NCBI RefSeq assembly: GCF_002242685.1 | Contig: NZ_NBIM01000001.1 | Coordinates: 992,001 to 1,056,000, forward strand | DNA length: 64,000 nt | Source: Oceanimonas doudoroffii | GTDB lineage: Bacteria; Pseudomonadota; Gammaproteobacteria; Enterobacterales; Aeromonadaceae | Direction: 5' to 3' | In this document: positions 16,465-26,399 of the stretch, one piece after another | Numbering within the stretch: position 1 is the first letter of the stretch | How the letters are laid out: each line of letters starts with the position of its first letter | Made by a program: the position numbers and the translations under genes | The notes under the pieces: generated by a model | What the model was told of the DNA's origin: nothing | Databases searched by the model: none | The model's input: only the letters and a program-made list of their open reading frames with translations

Positions 16465-17121
16465 TCAGCGCACCACGCCGCTCAGAAACTCGTGGCGAGT
16501 GGCCGGCCGGGTTTTGAAGATGCCGCCAAGGGACGTCGTGGTGGTAGCACTGGTGGCGTCCATCACCCCCCGGGCCTTCACGCAATAATGGGTGGCGGTG
16601 ATGCTGATCGCCACATCTTCGGACTCGAGCAGGGTCTGCAACGCCACCAGCACCTGCTGGGTAAGGCGCTCCTGTACCTGGGGACGGCGCGCAAAGAACT
16701 GCACGATGCGGTTGATCTTGGACAGACCAATCACCTTGCCGCGGGGAATATAGGCAACGGTGGCGGTGCCGTCTATGGTGACAAAATGATGCTCACAAGT
16801 GCTGGTCAGGGTGATATCTCGCACCTGTACCATTTCGTCCACCTGCATCTTGTTCTCGATCAGGGTGATCTTGGGGAAGTGGGCATAATCCAGGCCCGAA
16901 AAAATCTCCCGCACATACATCTTGGCGATACGCTGGGGCGTTTCGGCCAGGCTGTCGTCTTCCAGATCCAGCCCGAGTACGTCCATCACCTGGGTCATCA
17001 GACCGGTGATTTGTTCCTGTTGTTCATCCGTACTCAGGTGGGTTCCACGCATCGGGGTTTCAAGGCCCCGGGCTTCCAGGGCGGAACGGACCCGAATGGC
17101 TGCGTCGCTCAATGCGGTCAT
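16465..17121 (-). CDS. folE: GTP cyclohydrolase I
   Basis: Homodecameric zinc enzyme, 218 aa, forming 7,8-dihydroneopterin triphosphate from GTP as the first step of folate synthesis. Zinc-binding and catalytic residues are in [11 protein letters not shown], with HYCVKARG near the C-terminus and the [10 protein letters not shown] segment ahead. The ATG at 17121 is preferred: GGAG lies shortly upstream, and [11 protein letters not shown] matches the family start. It is divergent from moeA, the first gene of a molybdopterin block, another pathway that starts from GTP. Confidence 0.96.
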   Translation of the reverse strand: MTALSDAAIRVRSALEARGLETPMRGTHLSTDEQQEQITGLMTQVMDVLGLDLEDDSLAETPQRIAKMYVREIFSGLDYAHFPKITLIENKMQVDEMVQVRDITLTSTCEHHFVTIDGTATVAYIPRGKVIGLSKINRIVQFFARRPQVQERLTQQVLVALQTLLESEDVAISITATHYCVKARGVMDATSATTTTSLGGIFKTRPATRHEFLSGVVR

Positions 17122-17267
17122 GATGATCTCCGTGGGATATACAATCTGGAAGCATGTTAGTGCATTTGGTCTTTTCTGTGAATGACGGATTCGCGTCAGT
17201 TGCCATGACAAGCGGGGCCGGAGTCTGAAATAATGATATTTATTGATATCCCATACGGAGCCTTAAC

Positions 17268-18506
17268 ATGGCCATTCAAGATAGTTGCAGTCACCCCGGG
17301 CTGCGTCCCTTTGAAGACGCGAAAGCCGATATGCTGGGCCAGCTGGACACCCTTGCCCCGGCGGAGCTGGTGCCGCTGGAGCAGGCCCTTGACCGTGTGC
17401 TGGCAGACGCCGTGGAATCCCCCCTGGATGTGCCCGCCTTTGCCAACTCGGCCATGGACGGTTACGCCCTGCGAGCCGAGGATGCCAATGCCGGCCCCCT
17501 GGCCCTGATCGGCTCCAGTCTCGCCGGCCACCCCTTTAACGGCCAGGTCGGGCCGGGGCAATGCGTGCGCATCATGACCGGCGCGGCCCTGCCCCTGGGG
17601 GCCGACACTGTCGTCATGCAGGAAAACTGCACCTCCGAGAACAACGCCGTCACCGTCAGCGGCAACATAGAGCCCGGTCAGCATGTGCGCCAGGCGGCGG
17701 AAGATCTGGCCCAGGGCGAAACCGTGTTTCGCGCAGGCATGCGCATTAACGCCCGTGTGCTGTCGGTGCTGGCATCGCTGGGGCTGGAGCAGGTGTATGT
17801 ACGCCGGCCGCTCAGGGTAGCGCTGCTGTCCACCGGTGACGAGCTGAAACGCCCCGGCGAGCTGCTGGCGCCGGGCGAAATCTATGACTCCAACCGCATT
17901 GGCCTGGCCGCCATGCTGACCCGGCTGGGAGCCAGCATTAGCGACTACGGCATTATTGCCGACGATCCCGAGCAAATTCGCGCCGCTTTTGTGCAGGCGG
18001 CGGCCAGCCACGATGCGGTGATCACCTCGGGCGGGGTATCGGTGGGGGATGCGGATCACACCAAGGCGGTGCTGGAAGATGTGGGCCGCATCGGCTTCTG
18101 GAAACTGGCCATCAAGCCGGGCAAACCCTTTGCCTTTGGCCATATCAACCGTTGCGCCTTCTTTGGCCTGCCGGGCAACCCGGTCTCGGCGGCGGTGACC
18201 TTTCATCTGCTGGTGCGTCCGGCGCTGGCGAAACTGGCCGGTGAACGCCTGGCCCCCACCCTCACCCTGCAGGCCACCGCCCTGATGCCCTTTAACAAAT
18301 CTCCCGGACGCATGGACTTTCAGCGTGGCCGGGTGGAACGCCAGGATGATGGCAGCCTGGGCGTGGTCCCTGCCGGCTCGCAGAGCTCGGCGGTGTTCAG
18401 CGCCATGGCCGAGGCCAACTGCCTGCTGCATCTGGAGCAGGAAAGAGGGCGGGTGGAAACCGGAGAAACCGTCACCCTGGAGTTGATTGACGGGCTGTAC
18501 TGGTAA
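17268..18506 (+). CDS. moeA: Molybdopterin molybdenumtransferase
   Basis: MoeA, 412 aa, which inserts molybdate into adenylylated molybdopterin, the final step of cofactor assembly. Markers are VPAFANSAMDGYA near the start, GDELKRPGELLAPGEIYDSN in the middle domain and TSGGVSVGDADHTK with FGLPGNPVSA. Length agrees with E. coli MoeA (411 aa). ACGGAG stands seven bases before the ATG. It converges with moaE. The mocR-type or moeB partner found next to moeA in enterobacteria is absent here. Confidence 0.95.
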   Translation: MAIQDSCSHPGLRPFEDAKADMLGQLDTLAPAELVPLEQALDRVLADAVESPLDVPAFANSAMDGYALRAEDANAGPLALIGSSLAGHPFNGQVGPGQCVRIMTGAALPLGADTVVMQENCTSENNAVTVSGNIEPGQHVRQAAEDLAQGETVFRAGMRINARVLSVLASLGLEQVYVRRPLRVALLSTGDELKRPGELLAPGEIYDSNRIGLAAMLTRLGASISDYGIIADDPEQIRAAFVQAAASHDAVITSGGVSVGDADHTKAVLEDVGRIGFWKLAIKPGKPFAFGHINRCAFFGLPGNPVSAAVTFHLLVRPALAKLAGERLAPTLTLQATALMPFNKSPGRMDFQRGRVERQDDGSLGVVPAGSQSSAVFSAMAEANCLLHLEQERGRVETGETVTLELIDGLYW

Positions 18507-18552
18507 GCAATGCAGGCGGGCGCACAGGCTGCCCGCCTTCATCAGGTTGCCT

Positions 18553-18993
18553 TCACCACTTGTTGGCGGCGTCGGTGTCGCTGTCCTTGGCGTCCACCCA
18601 GCGTTCGCCCTCGGCGGTGCGCTCCTTTTTCCAGAACGGCGCCTTGGTCTTTAAATAGTCCATAATGAAATGGCAGGCCGCAAAGGCCGCTTCCCGGTGC
18701 TGGCTGGCCACGCCGACGAAGACGATCTGATCGCCCAGCGCCAGCGCCCCCACCCGGTGTATTACCCGGCACTCCAGCAAGGGCCAGCGGTCATTGGCCT
18801 CAGCCACAATTTGCTCCAGGGCATGCTCGGTCATGCCCGGGTAGTGCTCCAGGGTCATGCCGCTCACGGCATCCCCCTGGTTCATGTCCCGCACCTTGCC
18901 CACAAAGGTGACCACGGCACCGGTCTGATGCGACTGACTCAGGGCGTTATATTCGGTGGCGAGGCAGAAATCGCCGGTCTGTACCCGAATCAT
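18553..18993 (-). CDS. moaE: Molybdopterin synthase catalytic subunit
   Basis: MoaE, 146 aa, the large subunit of molybdopterin synthase that transfers sulfur from MoaD thiocarboxylate to precursor Z. Conserved segments are GAVVTFVGKVRD, LEHYPGM and RVGALALGD, with the active-site Lys in FWKKE. The ATG at 18993 is two bases from the moaD stop, so the genes are translationally linked at the end of moaBCDE. It is the last gene of the operon. Confidence 0.95.
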   Translation of the reverse strand: MIRVQTGDFCLATEYNALSQSHQTGAVVTFVGKVRDMNQGDAVSGMTLEHYPGMTEHALEQIVAEANDRWPLLECRVIHRVGALALGDQIVFVGVASQHREAAFAACHFIMDYLKTKAPFWKKERTAEGERWVDAKDSDTDAANKW

Positions 18994-18994
18994 C

Positions 18995-19240
18995 TCAGCC
19001 TCCGGTGACCGGCGGAAAGAACGCAACTTCGTCTCCGTCCTTGAGCGCCGTGCCGGGAGTGGCCACTTCATGATTGACCGCCACCAGCAGGCTGTTATCG
19101 GCCAGCACCTGAGCCCAGGTGTCATTACGGCCGGCCAGATGTTCCCGCAGGGCGTTCACATCGGTAAATTCGGCGTTGAGAGACAGCTCATCCTCGCCCA
19201 GTTGTTCCCGCACGCGGGCAAAAAATACCACTTTAATCAT
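18995..19240 (-). CDS. moaD: Molybdopterin synthase sulfur carrier subunit
   Basis: MoaD, 81 aa, a ubiquitin-fold sulfur carrier that ends in the obligatory Gly-Gly (FFPPVTGG), the site of thiocarboxylation. The N-terminus [15 protein letters not shown] and the VNHEVA and [10 protein letters not shown] segments are typical. Its ATG overlaps the moaC stop by four bases (19237-19240), showing translational coupling; moaE begins right after its stop. Confidence 0.95.
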   Translation of the reverse strand: MIKVVFFARVREQLGEDELSLNAEFTDVNALREHLAGRNDTWAQVLADNSLLVAVNHEVATPGTALKDGDEVAFFPPVTGG

Positions 19241-19713
19241 TTGGCCTTGAACTCCCCGGACTTGCCGCCCCGTTTTTCCAGCAGGCGTACGCCGTCGATC
19301 AGCATATCTTTCTGTACCGCCTTGCACATGTCGTAAATGGTCAGCGCCGCCACCGAGGCGGCGGTGAGGGCTTCCATTTCCACCCCGGTCTGGCCTGCCA
19401 GCTTGCAGTAGCTTTCTATGCGCACCCCGCCCCGCTCGCCGTCGGCTTCGAGTTTGACTTCGACCTTGGACAGTGCCAGCGGATGGCAAAGGGGAATGAG
19501 ATCGGACGTTTTTTTGGCGGCCATGATGCCGGCGATGCGGGCAGTGGCGAACACATCGCCCTTGTGATGCCGGCCTTCCACGATAAGCGCCAGGGTGTCG
19601 GGGGTCATCAGTACCCAGGCCTCGGCCCGGGCCTCACGACTGGTCACCGCCTTGTCGCTCACGTCCACCATGTTGGCCTCGCCCGAGGCATTGATGTGGG
19701 TCAGTTCGCTCAT
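19237..19713 (-). CDS. moaC: Cyclic pyranopterin monophosphate synthase
   Basis: MoaC, 158 aa, which rearranges the MoaA product to cyclic pyranopterin monophosphate (precursor Z). Diagnostic stretches are [43 protein letters not shown] and the [22 protein letters not shown] active-site helix. The catalytic His, Lys and Asp lie in these. It sits between moaB (three bases upstream) and moaD (overlapping). Confidence 0.96.
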   Translation of the reverse strand: MSELTHINASGEANMVDVSDKAVTSREARAEAWVLMTPDTLALIVEGRHHKGDVFATARIAGIMAAKKTSDLIPLCHPLALSKVEVKLEADGERGGVRIESYCKLAGQTGVEMEALTAASVAALTIYDMCKAVQKDMLIDGVRLLEKRGGKSGEFKAK

Positions 19714-19716
19714 GAA

Positions 19717-20226
19717 TTACACCAGGTGCTGCACAAAGTTGCAGGGCTTGTGGCGGGCGTCGAGCTGCTCGGCGAGAATGCCATTCCAGCCGGTGCGGCA
19801 GGCGCCGGTGGAGCCCGGCAGGCAGAACACCGCGGTGCGGTTGGCCAGGCCGCCCAGGGCACGGCTCTGTACCGTGGAGGTGCCCAGCTCCTGATAGGTG
19901 ATATGGCGAAACAGCTCGCCAAAGCCGTCAATCTGGGTATCGAGCAGCGGACCCACCGCCTCGGGAGTGGTGTCACGGCCGGTAAAGCCGGTGCCACCGG
20001 TGATGATCACCACCTGTACCTCCGGGCTGGCAATCCAGCGAGACACCAGGGCGCGGATCTGGTACTTGTCGTCTTTTAAAATGGCCTTTTCGGCCAGTCG
20101 GTGGCCGGCGCCGGTGAGCGCATCAACCAGAAAACGGCCCGAGGTGTCGGTGTCTTCGGTACGGGTATCGGAAACGGTGAGTACCGCGATATTGAGCGGT
20201 ACCAACTCCTGGCTTGCATGACTCAT
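19717..20226 (-). CDS. moaB: Molybdenum cofactor biosynthesis protein B
   Basis: MoaB, 169 aa, a homologue of MogA. The MogA/MoaB fold is shown by IAVLTVSDTRT near the N-terminus and ITGGTGFTGRDTTPEA, the molybdopterin-binding loop. In bacteria the precise role of MoaB is less clear than that of MogA; adenylylation of molybdopterin is likely. The start at 20226 has AGGGGA eight bases upstream; the open frame before it is unconserved. It heads moaBCDE, while moaA is transcribed separately 6 kb away, beyond the nap genes. Confidence 0.94.
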   Translation of the reverse strand: MSHASQELVPLNIAVLTVSDTRTEDTDTSGRFLVDALTGAGHRLAEKAILKDDKYQIRALVSRWIASPEVQVVIITGGTGFTGRDTTPEAVGPLLDTQIDGFGELFRHITYQELGTSTVQSRALGGLANRTAVFCLPGSTGACRTGWNGILAEQLDARHKPCNFVQHLV

Positions 20227-20302
20227 GAGAATCCCCTGAATATTTCCACTTGAAATCATCTCTTGCCTGCATTGTTCACCCCGGGGCGCAGCAGGTCAAT
20301 AA

Positions 20303-20335
20303 CAAAAAAGCCTGAGGTCATGATGCCACAGGCTT
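20303..20335 (-). terminator. Terminator of the second napD
   Basis: On the minus strand AAGCCTG (20329-20335) pairs with CAGGCTT (20308-20314), followed by T residues. It separates the nap side from moaBCDE, so moaB must have its own promoter or read-through. Confidence 0.75.
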
Positions 20336-20405
20336 GCGTCCGCTTCATGGACCCAGATCAGAAAGCGGTCATATCATTCGCCTCTCACGGCCTTGCCCGA
20401 CGGCG

Positions 20406-20687
20406 TCAGGGAGCCACGACAATGCCCTCACCGACCTTAAACACGACCGGCTCCTGGCAGATCAGGGTCACCGACACCACCCCGTCCAGCGCGGAAATAT
20501 GATCGATATGGTATTTGAGGTGATGTTGTTCGGGTCCTTCCAGCATCACCACCAGCTTGCCCTGTTCACCGGCCACCGGCACTTCCGCCTCCGGCAGGTC
20601 TTCAATGGCAACGGTCACCGCCTTCATTCGCTCCGGGTGGCAATACACCACCAGGGTGGCCATGTGCCATTCTTGTTGTGTCATCAT
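20406..20687 (-). CDS. napD: Second NapD-like chaperone
   Basis: Paralogue of NapD, 93 aa. By eye it shares about 60 percent of aligned residues with the NapD encoded at 24454, including EWHxAxLVVYC, [12 protein letters not shown] and HIDxIxALxGVVS. NapD binds the twin-arginine signal of NapA and keeps it from premature export. It lies 196 bases after napC, behind a GGAGGAGAGC ribosome site at the first of two adjacent ATGs, and is followed by its own terminator. Two napD copies flanking one napA is unusual; it may chaperone another Tat-exported molybdoenzyme or tune export. The start at 20684 is equally possible. Confidence 0.85.
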   Translation of the reverse strand: MMTQQEWHMATLVVYCHPERMKAVTVAIEDLPEAEVPVAGEQGKLVVMLEGPEQHHLKYHIDHISALDGVVSVTLICQEPVVFKVGEGIVVAP

Positions 20688-20882
20688 GCTCTCCTCCTGC
20701 TCCCGCATTATGTCAGGCGACCGGCAATGAAGCCTGTGCCGCCGATGCACACTCCAGGTCATGGAATTGGTGTTAATGTCGAGACCTGAACTCAAAAATG
20801 TAGCACAGTTGTTACCATTTGAGGCTTGGCGGACGATACGCAAACAAGGAGGTCGCAGAAACTTGTCTCGCCGGTACCCTGT

Positions 20883-21476
20883 TCAGAAACCGGCCACGTC
20901 ATGCATGTCGGGTAATTGGTGAGCGATGCCCTTATGGCAGTCAATGCAGGTTTTTTCACCACTGGCCAAAGAGGTGGAATGGGCCGCGGCGGCACGGCTG
21001 CCCTGCACGCTGAAGTCCATATAATCAAAGTTATGGCAGTTACGGCATTCCCGGGAGTCGGTTTCCTTCATGCGTTGCCACTCCCGCTCCGCCATGTGCC
21101 GGCGATGGGCCTCGAACTTCTCCGGCGTGTCGATAATACCGGTGATCTTGCCCCATACTTCCTTGGAGGCCGCCACCTTGCGGACTATTTTGTGGGTCCA
21201 TTCGTGGGGCACATGGCAATCGGGGCAACTGGCCCTGACCCCGGAGCGGTTGGCATAGTGAATGGTATCCCGGTATTCCAAATACACGTTGTCGCGCATT
21301 TCATGACAACTGATACAGAAGGTCTCGGTGTTGGTCAGCTCAAGTGCGGTGTTAAAGCCGCCCCAGAACACCACACCGCCGACAAAACCCAGAAACAGCA
21401 CCACACCGACGGCCACTCGGCTGGGCGAACGAAAGATTCTCCACAAACGCCGCAACAACCCATGTTTGTTCGCCAT
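20883..21476 (-). CDS. napC: NapC/NirT tetraheme c-type cytochrome
   Basis: Membrane-anchored tetraheme quinol dehydrogenase, 197 aa, passing electrons from the quinol pool to NapB/NapA. A single N-terminal transmembrane helix (about residues 20-42) anchors the protein; four CxxCH heme sites follow (CISCH, CPDCH, CRNCH, CIDCH). Length is typical for NapC. It is the last of napFDABC proper, starting nine bases after the napB stop. The GGAGG before the ATG supports the start. Confidence 0.97.
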   Translation of the reverse strand: MANKHGLLRRLWRIFRSPSRVAVGVVLFLGFVGGVVFWGGFNTALELTNTETFCISCHEMRDNVYLEYRDTIHYANRSGVRASCPDCHVPHEWTHKIVRKVAASKEVWGKITGIIDTPEKFEAHRRHMAEREWQRMKETDSRECRNCHNFDYMDFSVQGSRAAAAHSTSLASGEKTCIDCHKGIAHQLPDMHDVAGF

Positions 21477-21485
21477 ATGACCTCC

Positions 21486-21935
21486 CTAGCGCAGTGACTC
21501 AACCGGCGTAAAGGTATTTTCCACCAGCGGTTTGGCACCGGTCTGGGGTACGTGGCATTGCAGGCAGAAATAACGTCGGGGGCTGATGTCGCTCAGGGTC
21601 AGGCCGTCCCGGCTTTCATAATGGGTCGGGCTGACTCGGGGCGCATTGCGATCGGCGGCGTTTTTCCAGCCATGGCACGACAGGCACTGGTTCACCTTGA
21701 GATCCACCTCGTAACCACGCACCTGATGGGGCACCAGCGGCGGTTGGTGAATATACTCCCTGTCCTGAATCCCCTGATCCTTGAGCGGATCGGCAATGCG
21801 GGCCGGTGCCGGATCCCGGTCCAGGTGCATGCTGCCCCGCAGGGCCTCGAGGTTGCCGGCGTCGGGGGCGGCCACGGCCAGTCCGGCCAGAGCCAGCAAC
21901 AGTGGCCCCAATAACGGTCTTGCGGTGATGCTCAT
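21486..21935 (-). CDS. napB: Periplasmic nitrate reductase diheme cytochrome subunit
   Basis: Periplasmic diheme cytochrome c, 149 aa, the small subunit partner of NapA. Residues 1-22 form a Sec signal peptide (SITARPLLGPLLLALAGLAVA, cleaved near Ala). Two heme sites CLSCH and CLQCH are present, as is the PPLVPHQ segment. The start at 21935 has GGAG upstream; the longer frame overlaps the end of napA and is not conserved. It lies between napA and napC. Confidence 0.96.
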   Translation of the reverse strand: MSITARPLLGPLLLALAGLAVAAPDAGNLEALRGSMHLDRDPAPARIADPLKDQGIQDREYIHQPPLVPHQVRGYEVDLKVNQCLSCHGWKNAADRNAPRVSPTHYESRDGLTLSDISPRRYFCLQCHVPQTGAKPLVENTFTPVESLR

Positions 21936-21967
21936 CCTGCGTTCTCCACCTTGTTCACATAAGTCGG

Positions 21968-24457
21968 TTATGCTCTGGTCACTCTGACGGCACACTTCTT
22001 GTAATCGGTTTCCTTGGACAGCGGGCAGGTCGCGTCCAGGGTCAGGCGGTTGATCAGCTGGCTTTCATCAAACCAGGGCACGAATACCAGGCCTCTGGGT
22101 GGCCGGTTGCGGCCCCGGGTTTCAAGCCGGGTTTTCATTTCGCCCCGGCGGGAAGCCACCCGCACTTCATCGCCCCGGCGCAGGCCACGGGCTTTGGCAT
22201 CGTCCGGATGCATAAACACCTGGGCCGCCGGATAGGAGCGGTGCAGTTCGGGCACTCGGCGGGTCATGGAGCCGGAGTGCCAGTGCTCCAGTACCCGGCC
22301 GGTGGACAACCAGAGATCGAATTCATCATCGGGCTCCTCCGCCGCCGGCTCATAGGGCAGCGCAAAAATCACCGCCTTGTTGTCCTTGTGGCCGTAAAAC
22401 TGCACGCCGGTGCCTTTTGCCACGTAAGGGTCGTACCCTTCCCGATAGCGCCACCGGGTTTCCTCGCCGTTCACCACCGGCCAGCGCAGCCCGCGCTCCT
22501 GGTGGTAACGGTCGTAGGGCGCCAGATCGTGGCCATGGCCCCGGCCGAACTCGGCATATTCCTCAAACAGCCCCTTTTGCACGTAAAAGCCGAAGTGATC
22601 CCGCTCGTCGTTAAACTCGTTCCTGCAATCCTCGGCGGGAAAGCGGTCGACCTGACCATTCTCGAACAGCACCTCATACAGGGTCTTGCCTCGGTATGCG
22701 GGCATTTGCGCCAGCAGCGCCTCGGGCCAGACCTCTTCCATGGTGAAGCGTTTGGAAAATTCCATCAGCTGCCACAAATCCGAGCGTGCCCCTTCCGGCG
22801 CCCTGACCTGCTGATACCACAGCTGAGTGCGGCGCTCGGCATTGCCGTAGCCCCCTTCCTTTTCCACCCACATGGCGGTGGGCAGCACCAGATCCGCCGC
22901 CTGGGCGGTGACCGTGGGGTACGGATCCGACACCACCACAAAGTTGTCGGGATTGCGGTAGCCGGGCAGGCTTTCCTCGTTCATGTTGGCCGCCGCCTGC
23001 ATGTTGTTGTTACACATCACCCAGTAGGCATTGAGCCTGCCGTCCTTGAGCATGCGGTTTTGCAGCACAGCGTGATAACCGGGCACGGGATTGATGGTGC
23101 CCTCAGGCAGCTTCCAGATTTTTTCCGCCGTCGCGCGGTGCTTGGGGTTGGCCACCACCATGTCGGCGGGCAGCCGGTGGGCAAAGGTGCCCACTTCCCG
23201 GGCGGTACCGCAGGCAGAGGGCTGACCGGTGAGGGAAAACGGGCTGTTGCCGGGCTCGGATATCTTGCCGGTGAGTAGATGAATGTTGTAGACCATGTTG
23301 TTGGCCCAGGTGCCCCGAGTATGCTGGTTAAAGCCCATGGTCCAGAACGACACCACCCTGGTATTCGGATTCGCATACGCCTTTGCCAGCGCCTGCAGGC
23401 GCTCGACGGGCACGCCGGAGAGCTTGGCCACGGTATTCACGTCATAGTCGGCCACAAAGGCGGCGAATTCCTCGAAACTCATGGGGCTGGACGCCCCCGA
23501 ATCGGGATTGGCGGCGGCGGCCTGGCGCGGGTGGGTGGGGCGCAGGCCGTAACCGATGTCGGTTTCGCCCCGGGCAAAGCGCACATGACGAGCGACAAAG
23601 TCCTGATTGACGTGGCCGTTTTCAATGATGTAGTGGGCGATGTAGTTGAGAATGGCCAGATCGGTTTGAGGCCGGAACACCATGCCATTGTCGGCCAGCT
23701 CAAAGCTGCGGTGCTCAAAGGTGGACAGCACATGCACCCGCACATGAGCTGCACTCAGCCGGCGGTCGGTCAGCCGCGACCACAGAATGGGGTGCATCTC
23801 CGCCATGTTGGAGCCCCACAGCACAAAGGCGTCGGTGGCTTCAATGTCGTCATAGCAGCCCATGGGCTCGTCCATGCCAAAGGTGCGCATAAAGCCGGCC
23901 ACCGCCGACGCCATGCAGTGGCGGGCGTTGGGATCCAGGTTATTGGAACGAAAACCGGCCTTGTACAGCTTGGCGGCGGCATAGCCCTCCATGATGGTCC
24001 ACTGGCCGGATCCGAACATGCCCACGGCTTCCGGGCCTTTTTCCTTCAGCGCCGCCTTCCACTTTTCGGCCATGATATCAAAGGCCTGCTCCCAGCTGAT
24101 GGGCGTGAATTCACCGTGCTTGTCGTATTTTCCGTCGGTCATGCGCAGCAGCGGGGTGGTCAGCCTGTCCTTGCCGTACATGATTTTCGACAGAAAATAG
24201 CCCTTGATGCAGTTCAGGCCCCGGTTCACCGGTGCCTGTGGATCCCCCTGGGTGGCCACCACTCGACCGTTTTGCGAGCCAACCAGCACCGAGCAGCCGG
24301 TGCCGCAGAAGCGACAGGGCGCCTTGTCCCACTTGATCTCGGTCTGCTCCCGGCTGGTGATGAGATTGGTGGCGCCGGCCGGCAGCGCCAGCCCGGCGGC
24401 TGCGGCCGCCGCCGCCACGGCATTGGCTTTCATAAAGTCGCGACGATTCAGTGTCAT
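21968..24457 (-). CDS. napA: Periplasmic nitrate reductase catalytic subunit
   Basis: Molybdoenzyme of 829 aa that reduces nitrate to nitrite in the periplasm. A Tat signal with twin arginines (NRRDFMK, residues 4-10) precedes an Ala-rich stretch. The [4Fe-4S] Cys are in CRFCGTGC with a later NCIKG; the Mo-coordinating Cys is in [10 protein letters not shown]-terminal molybdopterin-guanine-dinucleotide-binding segments are present. Its start overlaps the napD stop by four bases. The molybdopterin genes around it supply the cofactor, and NapD handles its signal peptide. Confidence 0.98.
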   Translation of the reverse strand: MTLNRRDFMKANAVAAAAAAAGLALPAGATNLITSREQTEIKWDKAPCRFCGTGCSVLVGSQNGRVVATQGDPQAPVNRGLNCIKGYFLSKIMYGKDRLTTPLLRMTDGKYDKHGEFTPISWEQAFDIMAEKWKAALKEKGPEAVGMFGSGQWTIMEGYAAAKLYKAGFRSNNLDPNARHCMASAVAGFMRTFGMDEPMGCYDDIEATDAFVLWGSNMAEMHPILWSRLTDRRLSAAHVRVHVLSTFEHRSFELADNGMVFRPQTDLAILNYIAHYIIENGHVNQDFVARHVRFARGETDIGYGLRPTHPRQAAAANPDSGASSPMSFEEFAAFVADYDVNTVAKLSGVPVERLQALAKAYANPNTRVVSFWTMGFNQHTRGTWANNMVYNIHLLTGKISEPGNSPFSLTGQPSACGTAREVGTFAHRLPADMVVANPKHRATAEKIWKLPEGTINPVPGYHAVLQNRMLKDGRLNAYWVMCNNNMQAAANMNEESLPGYRNPDNFVVVSDPYPTVTAQAADLVLPTAMWVEKEGGYGNAERRTQLWYQQVRAPEGARSDLWQLMEFSKRFTMEEVWPEALLAQMPAYRGKTLYEVLFENGQVDRFPAEDCRNEFNDERDHFGFYVQKGLFEEYAEFGRGHGHDLAPYDRYHQERGLRWPVVNGEETRWRYREGYDPYVAKGTGVQFYGHKDNKAVIFALPYEPAAEEPDDEFDLWLSTGRVLEHWHSGSMTRRVPELHRSYPAAQVFMHPDDAKARGLRRGDEVRVASRRGEMKTRLETRGRNRPPRGLVFVPWFDESQLINRLTLDATCPLSKETDYKKCAVRVTRA

Positions 24458-24723
24458 GCTGACTCCTCTCCGGGCACAAGCTCGGCAAATTCATGATAAA
24501 TCAGGGTGGTGGACACCACGCCCGCCAGGGCGGCGATGCGGTCGATATGCTCAACAATATGGCGCTGGCCTGCGCCTTCCAGGGCCACCACCAACTTGCC
24601 CTGCTCACCGGACACCGGCACCTCGGCGCCGGGCTCGGCTTCAATGGTGGCGATCACCGCCGCTACCTGCTTGGGCCGGCAATACACCACCAGGCTGGCC
24701 ACATGCCATTCCTGCTCACTCAT
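24454..24723 (-). CDS. napD: NapD chaperone
   Basis: NapD, 89 aa, the ferredoxin-fold chaperone that binds the NapA Tat signal. It begins [14 protein letters not shown] and contains [13 protein letters not shown], as in the family. It is embedded between napF (eight-base overlap at its start) and napA (four-base overlap at its end), the standard napFDA arrangement, so expression is tightly coupled. A paralogue lies downstream of napC at 20406. Confidence 0.95.
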   Translation of the reverse strand: MSEQEWHVASLVVYCRPKQVAAVIATIEAEPGAEVPVSGEQGKLVVALEGAGQRHIVEHIDRIAALAGVVSTTLIYHEFAELVPGEESA

Positions 24724-25219
24724 GCTTGCTCCTCTCCTTCACAATCTCAATGGCCCCCACCGGGCAGGCTGCCACGCAACCGCCACAGCCATTACAGACC
24801 TCCCGGTTCAGCTCGGGCACCGACACGCCCCCCAGCCGGGGGCGAAAACGAATGGCCGCAGGCCCACAGCCGTCTTCACAACTGCGGCAGTGCACGCCCC
24901 GGTGCGCCAGGCAGGTGTTCTTCAACACCGCATGCTGGCGCCAGGGGGTCTCAGTGGTTGGGTTAAACAAGGGTTCACTGCAGGCTCTGACACAGTCACC
25001 GCAAAAGGTGCATTCCCCCAGAGTAAAATCAACGGCCGGAAAGCCGCCATCGGCATGGGTAATGATGTGCTCGGGACAGGCCTTCAGGCAGTCGCCACAG
25101 CGGGAACAGCCATCACTGAAGAGTGCCCGGTCCACCGCCCAGGGCAGCGACTGGGTGAGGCGGTCGGCGCCCGGCCCTCCCTTGAGCCAGCGCCGCCTGG
25201 ATAAATCGAGTGTGCCCAT
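24716..25219 (-). CDS. napF: Ferredoxin-type protein NapF
   Basis: Cytoplasmic iron-sulfur protein of 167 aa. It carries four Cys clusters: CSRCGDCLKACP, CTFCGDCVRAC, a divergent CRSCEDGCG and CNGCGGCVAACP, which suit three to four [4Fe-4S] centres. NapF interacts with NapA in the cytoplasm before export and may help insert its cluster. RRRWLKG near the N-terminus is typical. I take the ATG at 25219; it is the first gene of napFDABC, about 140 bases after an FNR box. Confidence 0.95.
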   Translation of the reverse strand: MGTLDLSRRRWLKGGPGADRLTQSLPWAVDRALFSDGCSRCGDCLKACPEHIITHADGGFPAVDFTLGECTFCGDCVRACSEPLFNPTTETPWRQHAVLKNTCLAHRGVHCRSCEDGCGPAAIRFRPRLGGVSVPELNREVCNGCGGCVAACPVGAIEIVKERSKHE

Positions 25220-25355
25220 GATGCTCCCGTACCTAGCAACGCCCCACAAAGGCAATAAAAATATTATGTCTGTGGGTCTAATCAGAATTGCTGATCACAG
25301 GATATGGCAACGGCAGGACAAAAAGAATGAAATGAAATACCTATTTAAGGCGGAC

Positions 25356-25369
25356 TTGACTCAGATCAA
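25356..25369 (-). promoter_or_regulatory. FNR box upstream of napF
   Basis: TTGACTCAGATCAA matches the FNR consensus TTGAT-N4-ATCAA at nine of ten specified bases. A class II site centred at -41.5 would put the transcription start near 25321, about 100 bases before napF. A TACCTAT at 25338-25344 fits the NarL/NarP heptamer, but as a single half. Oxygen limitation is therefore the likely trigger for nap. Confidence 0.7.
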
Positions 25370-25401
25370 TTATCCGCAGCCACGGGCGTGGCCGCGACGC
25401 A

Positions 25402-26382
25402 TTAACCGCCGATGGAGGCGAGGTGCGGGGTCATGCCGCTGTGCCCCTGATGCAGAAAATGGGTGGCCTTTTTGTCGGCCAGGGCTTCACGCAGGCGGCG
25501 CTGCAGAGCCGCCTGCTGGCCCGGGCTCTGCAGCAGATCACGCAGATCCACCCCGTACTCACCAAACAGGCACAGGTGCAGCTTGCCCAGGGCCGAAACC
25601 CTGAGCCGGTTGCAGCTGGCGCAGAAGTCCTGAGCGTAGGGCATGATAAGGCCGATTTCGCCCACATAGTCCGCGTGCCAGAACACTTCGGCCGGACCGT
25701 CGTTGTGGGCCCGCACCCGCTGTTGCCAACCCGCCTCCAGCAGTTTTTCCTTGATGGCGGCACCGCGCACATGGTGGCGTTCAAACAGTTCGTCCATTTC
25801 GCCGGTCTGCATCAGCTCGATAAAACGCAGCTGAATGGGACTGGATTTAATCCAGGCCAGAAACTCCCCCAGCTCGCCGTCGTTGAGGCCGCGCATCAAC
25901 ACGGTATTGACCTTGACCTGTTCAAAGCCGGCGGTAAAGGCGGCATCAATGCCCGCCATCACCTCGTGAAAACGGTTCTGGCCGGTGATCTGATGAAACA
26001 TGCGCGGATCCAGGCTGTCGAGGCTGACATTGATGGCATCCAGCCCGGCGCTGCGCCAGTCGGCCACCCGCTCGGCCATGCGATAGCCGTTGGTGGTGGT
26101 GGCCACCTTGCGAATGCCCGGGGTCGATGCCACCGCCTCAATGATGTCGGTGAAGTCCCGGCGCATGGACGGCTCGCCCCCGGTGATACGCACCTTGTTG
26201 GTGCCCATGGCGGCAAAAGCCCGCGTGATATGACGAATTTCGTCCAGGGTCAGAAACGACTTGCGCCCGTCCGGCCGATAACCGTCGGGCAGGCAATACT
26301 GACAGCGAAAGTTGCAGACGTCGGTGACCGACAGCCGCAGATAATGAAATTTGCGCGCGAACGCGTCTTGTAATTCCAGCAT
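25402..26382 (-). CDS. moaA: GTP 3',8-cyclase
   Basis: Radical-SAM enzyme, 326 aa, that converts GTP to the cyclic precursor for molybdopterin. The N-terminal cluster motif CNFRCQYC (Cys-x3-Cys-x2-Cys) and [10 protein letters not shown] are diagnostic. A C-terminal second cluster is carried by CASCNRLR and a later CLFGEYG. The last residues HLASIGG give the conserved C-terminal Gly-Gly. I choose the ATG at 26382, with AAAGG upstream, over a GTG two codons earlier. It is preceded by a structured leader that resembles a Moco riboswitch, and runs towards napF on the same strand. Confidence 0.95.
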   Translation of the reverse strand: MLELQDAFARKFHYLRLSVTDVCNFRCQYCLPDGYRPDGRKSFLTLDEIRHITRAFAAMGTNKVRITGGEPSMRRDFTDIIEAVASTPGIRKVATTTNGYRMAERVADWRSAGLDAINVSLDSLDPRMFHQITGQNRFHEVMAGIDAAFTAGFEQVKVNTVLMRGLNDGELGEFLAWIKSSPIQLRFIELMQTGEMDELFERHHVRGAAIKEKLLEAGWQQRVRAHNDGPAEVFWHADYVGEIGLIMPYAQDFCASCNRLRVSALGKLHLCLFGEYGVDLRDLLQSPGQQAALQRRLREALADKKATHFLHQGHSGMTPHLASIGG

Positions 26383-26399
26383 AAACACCTTTCCGAAAA

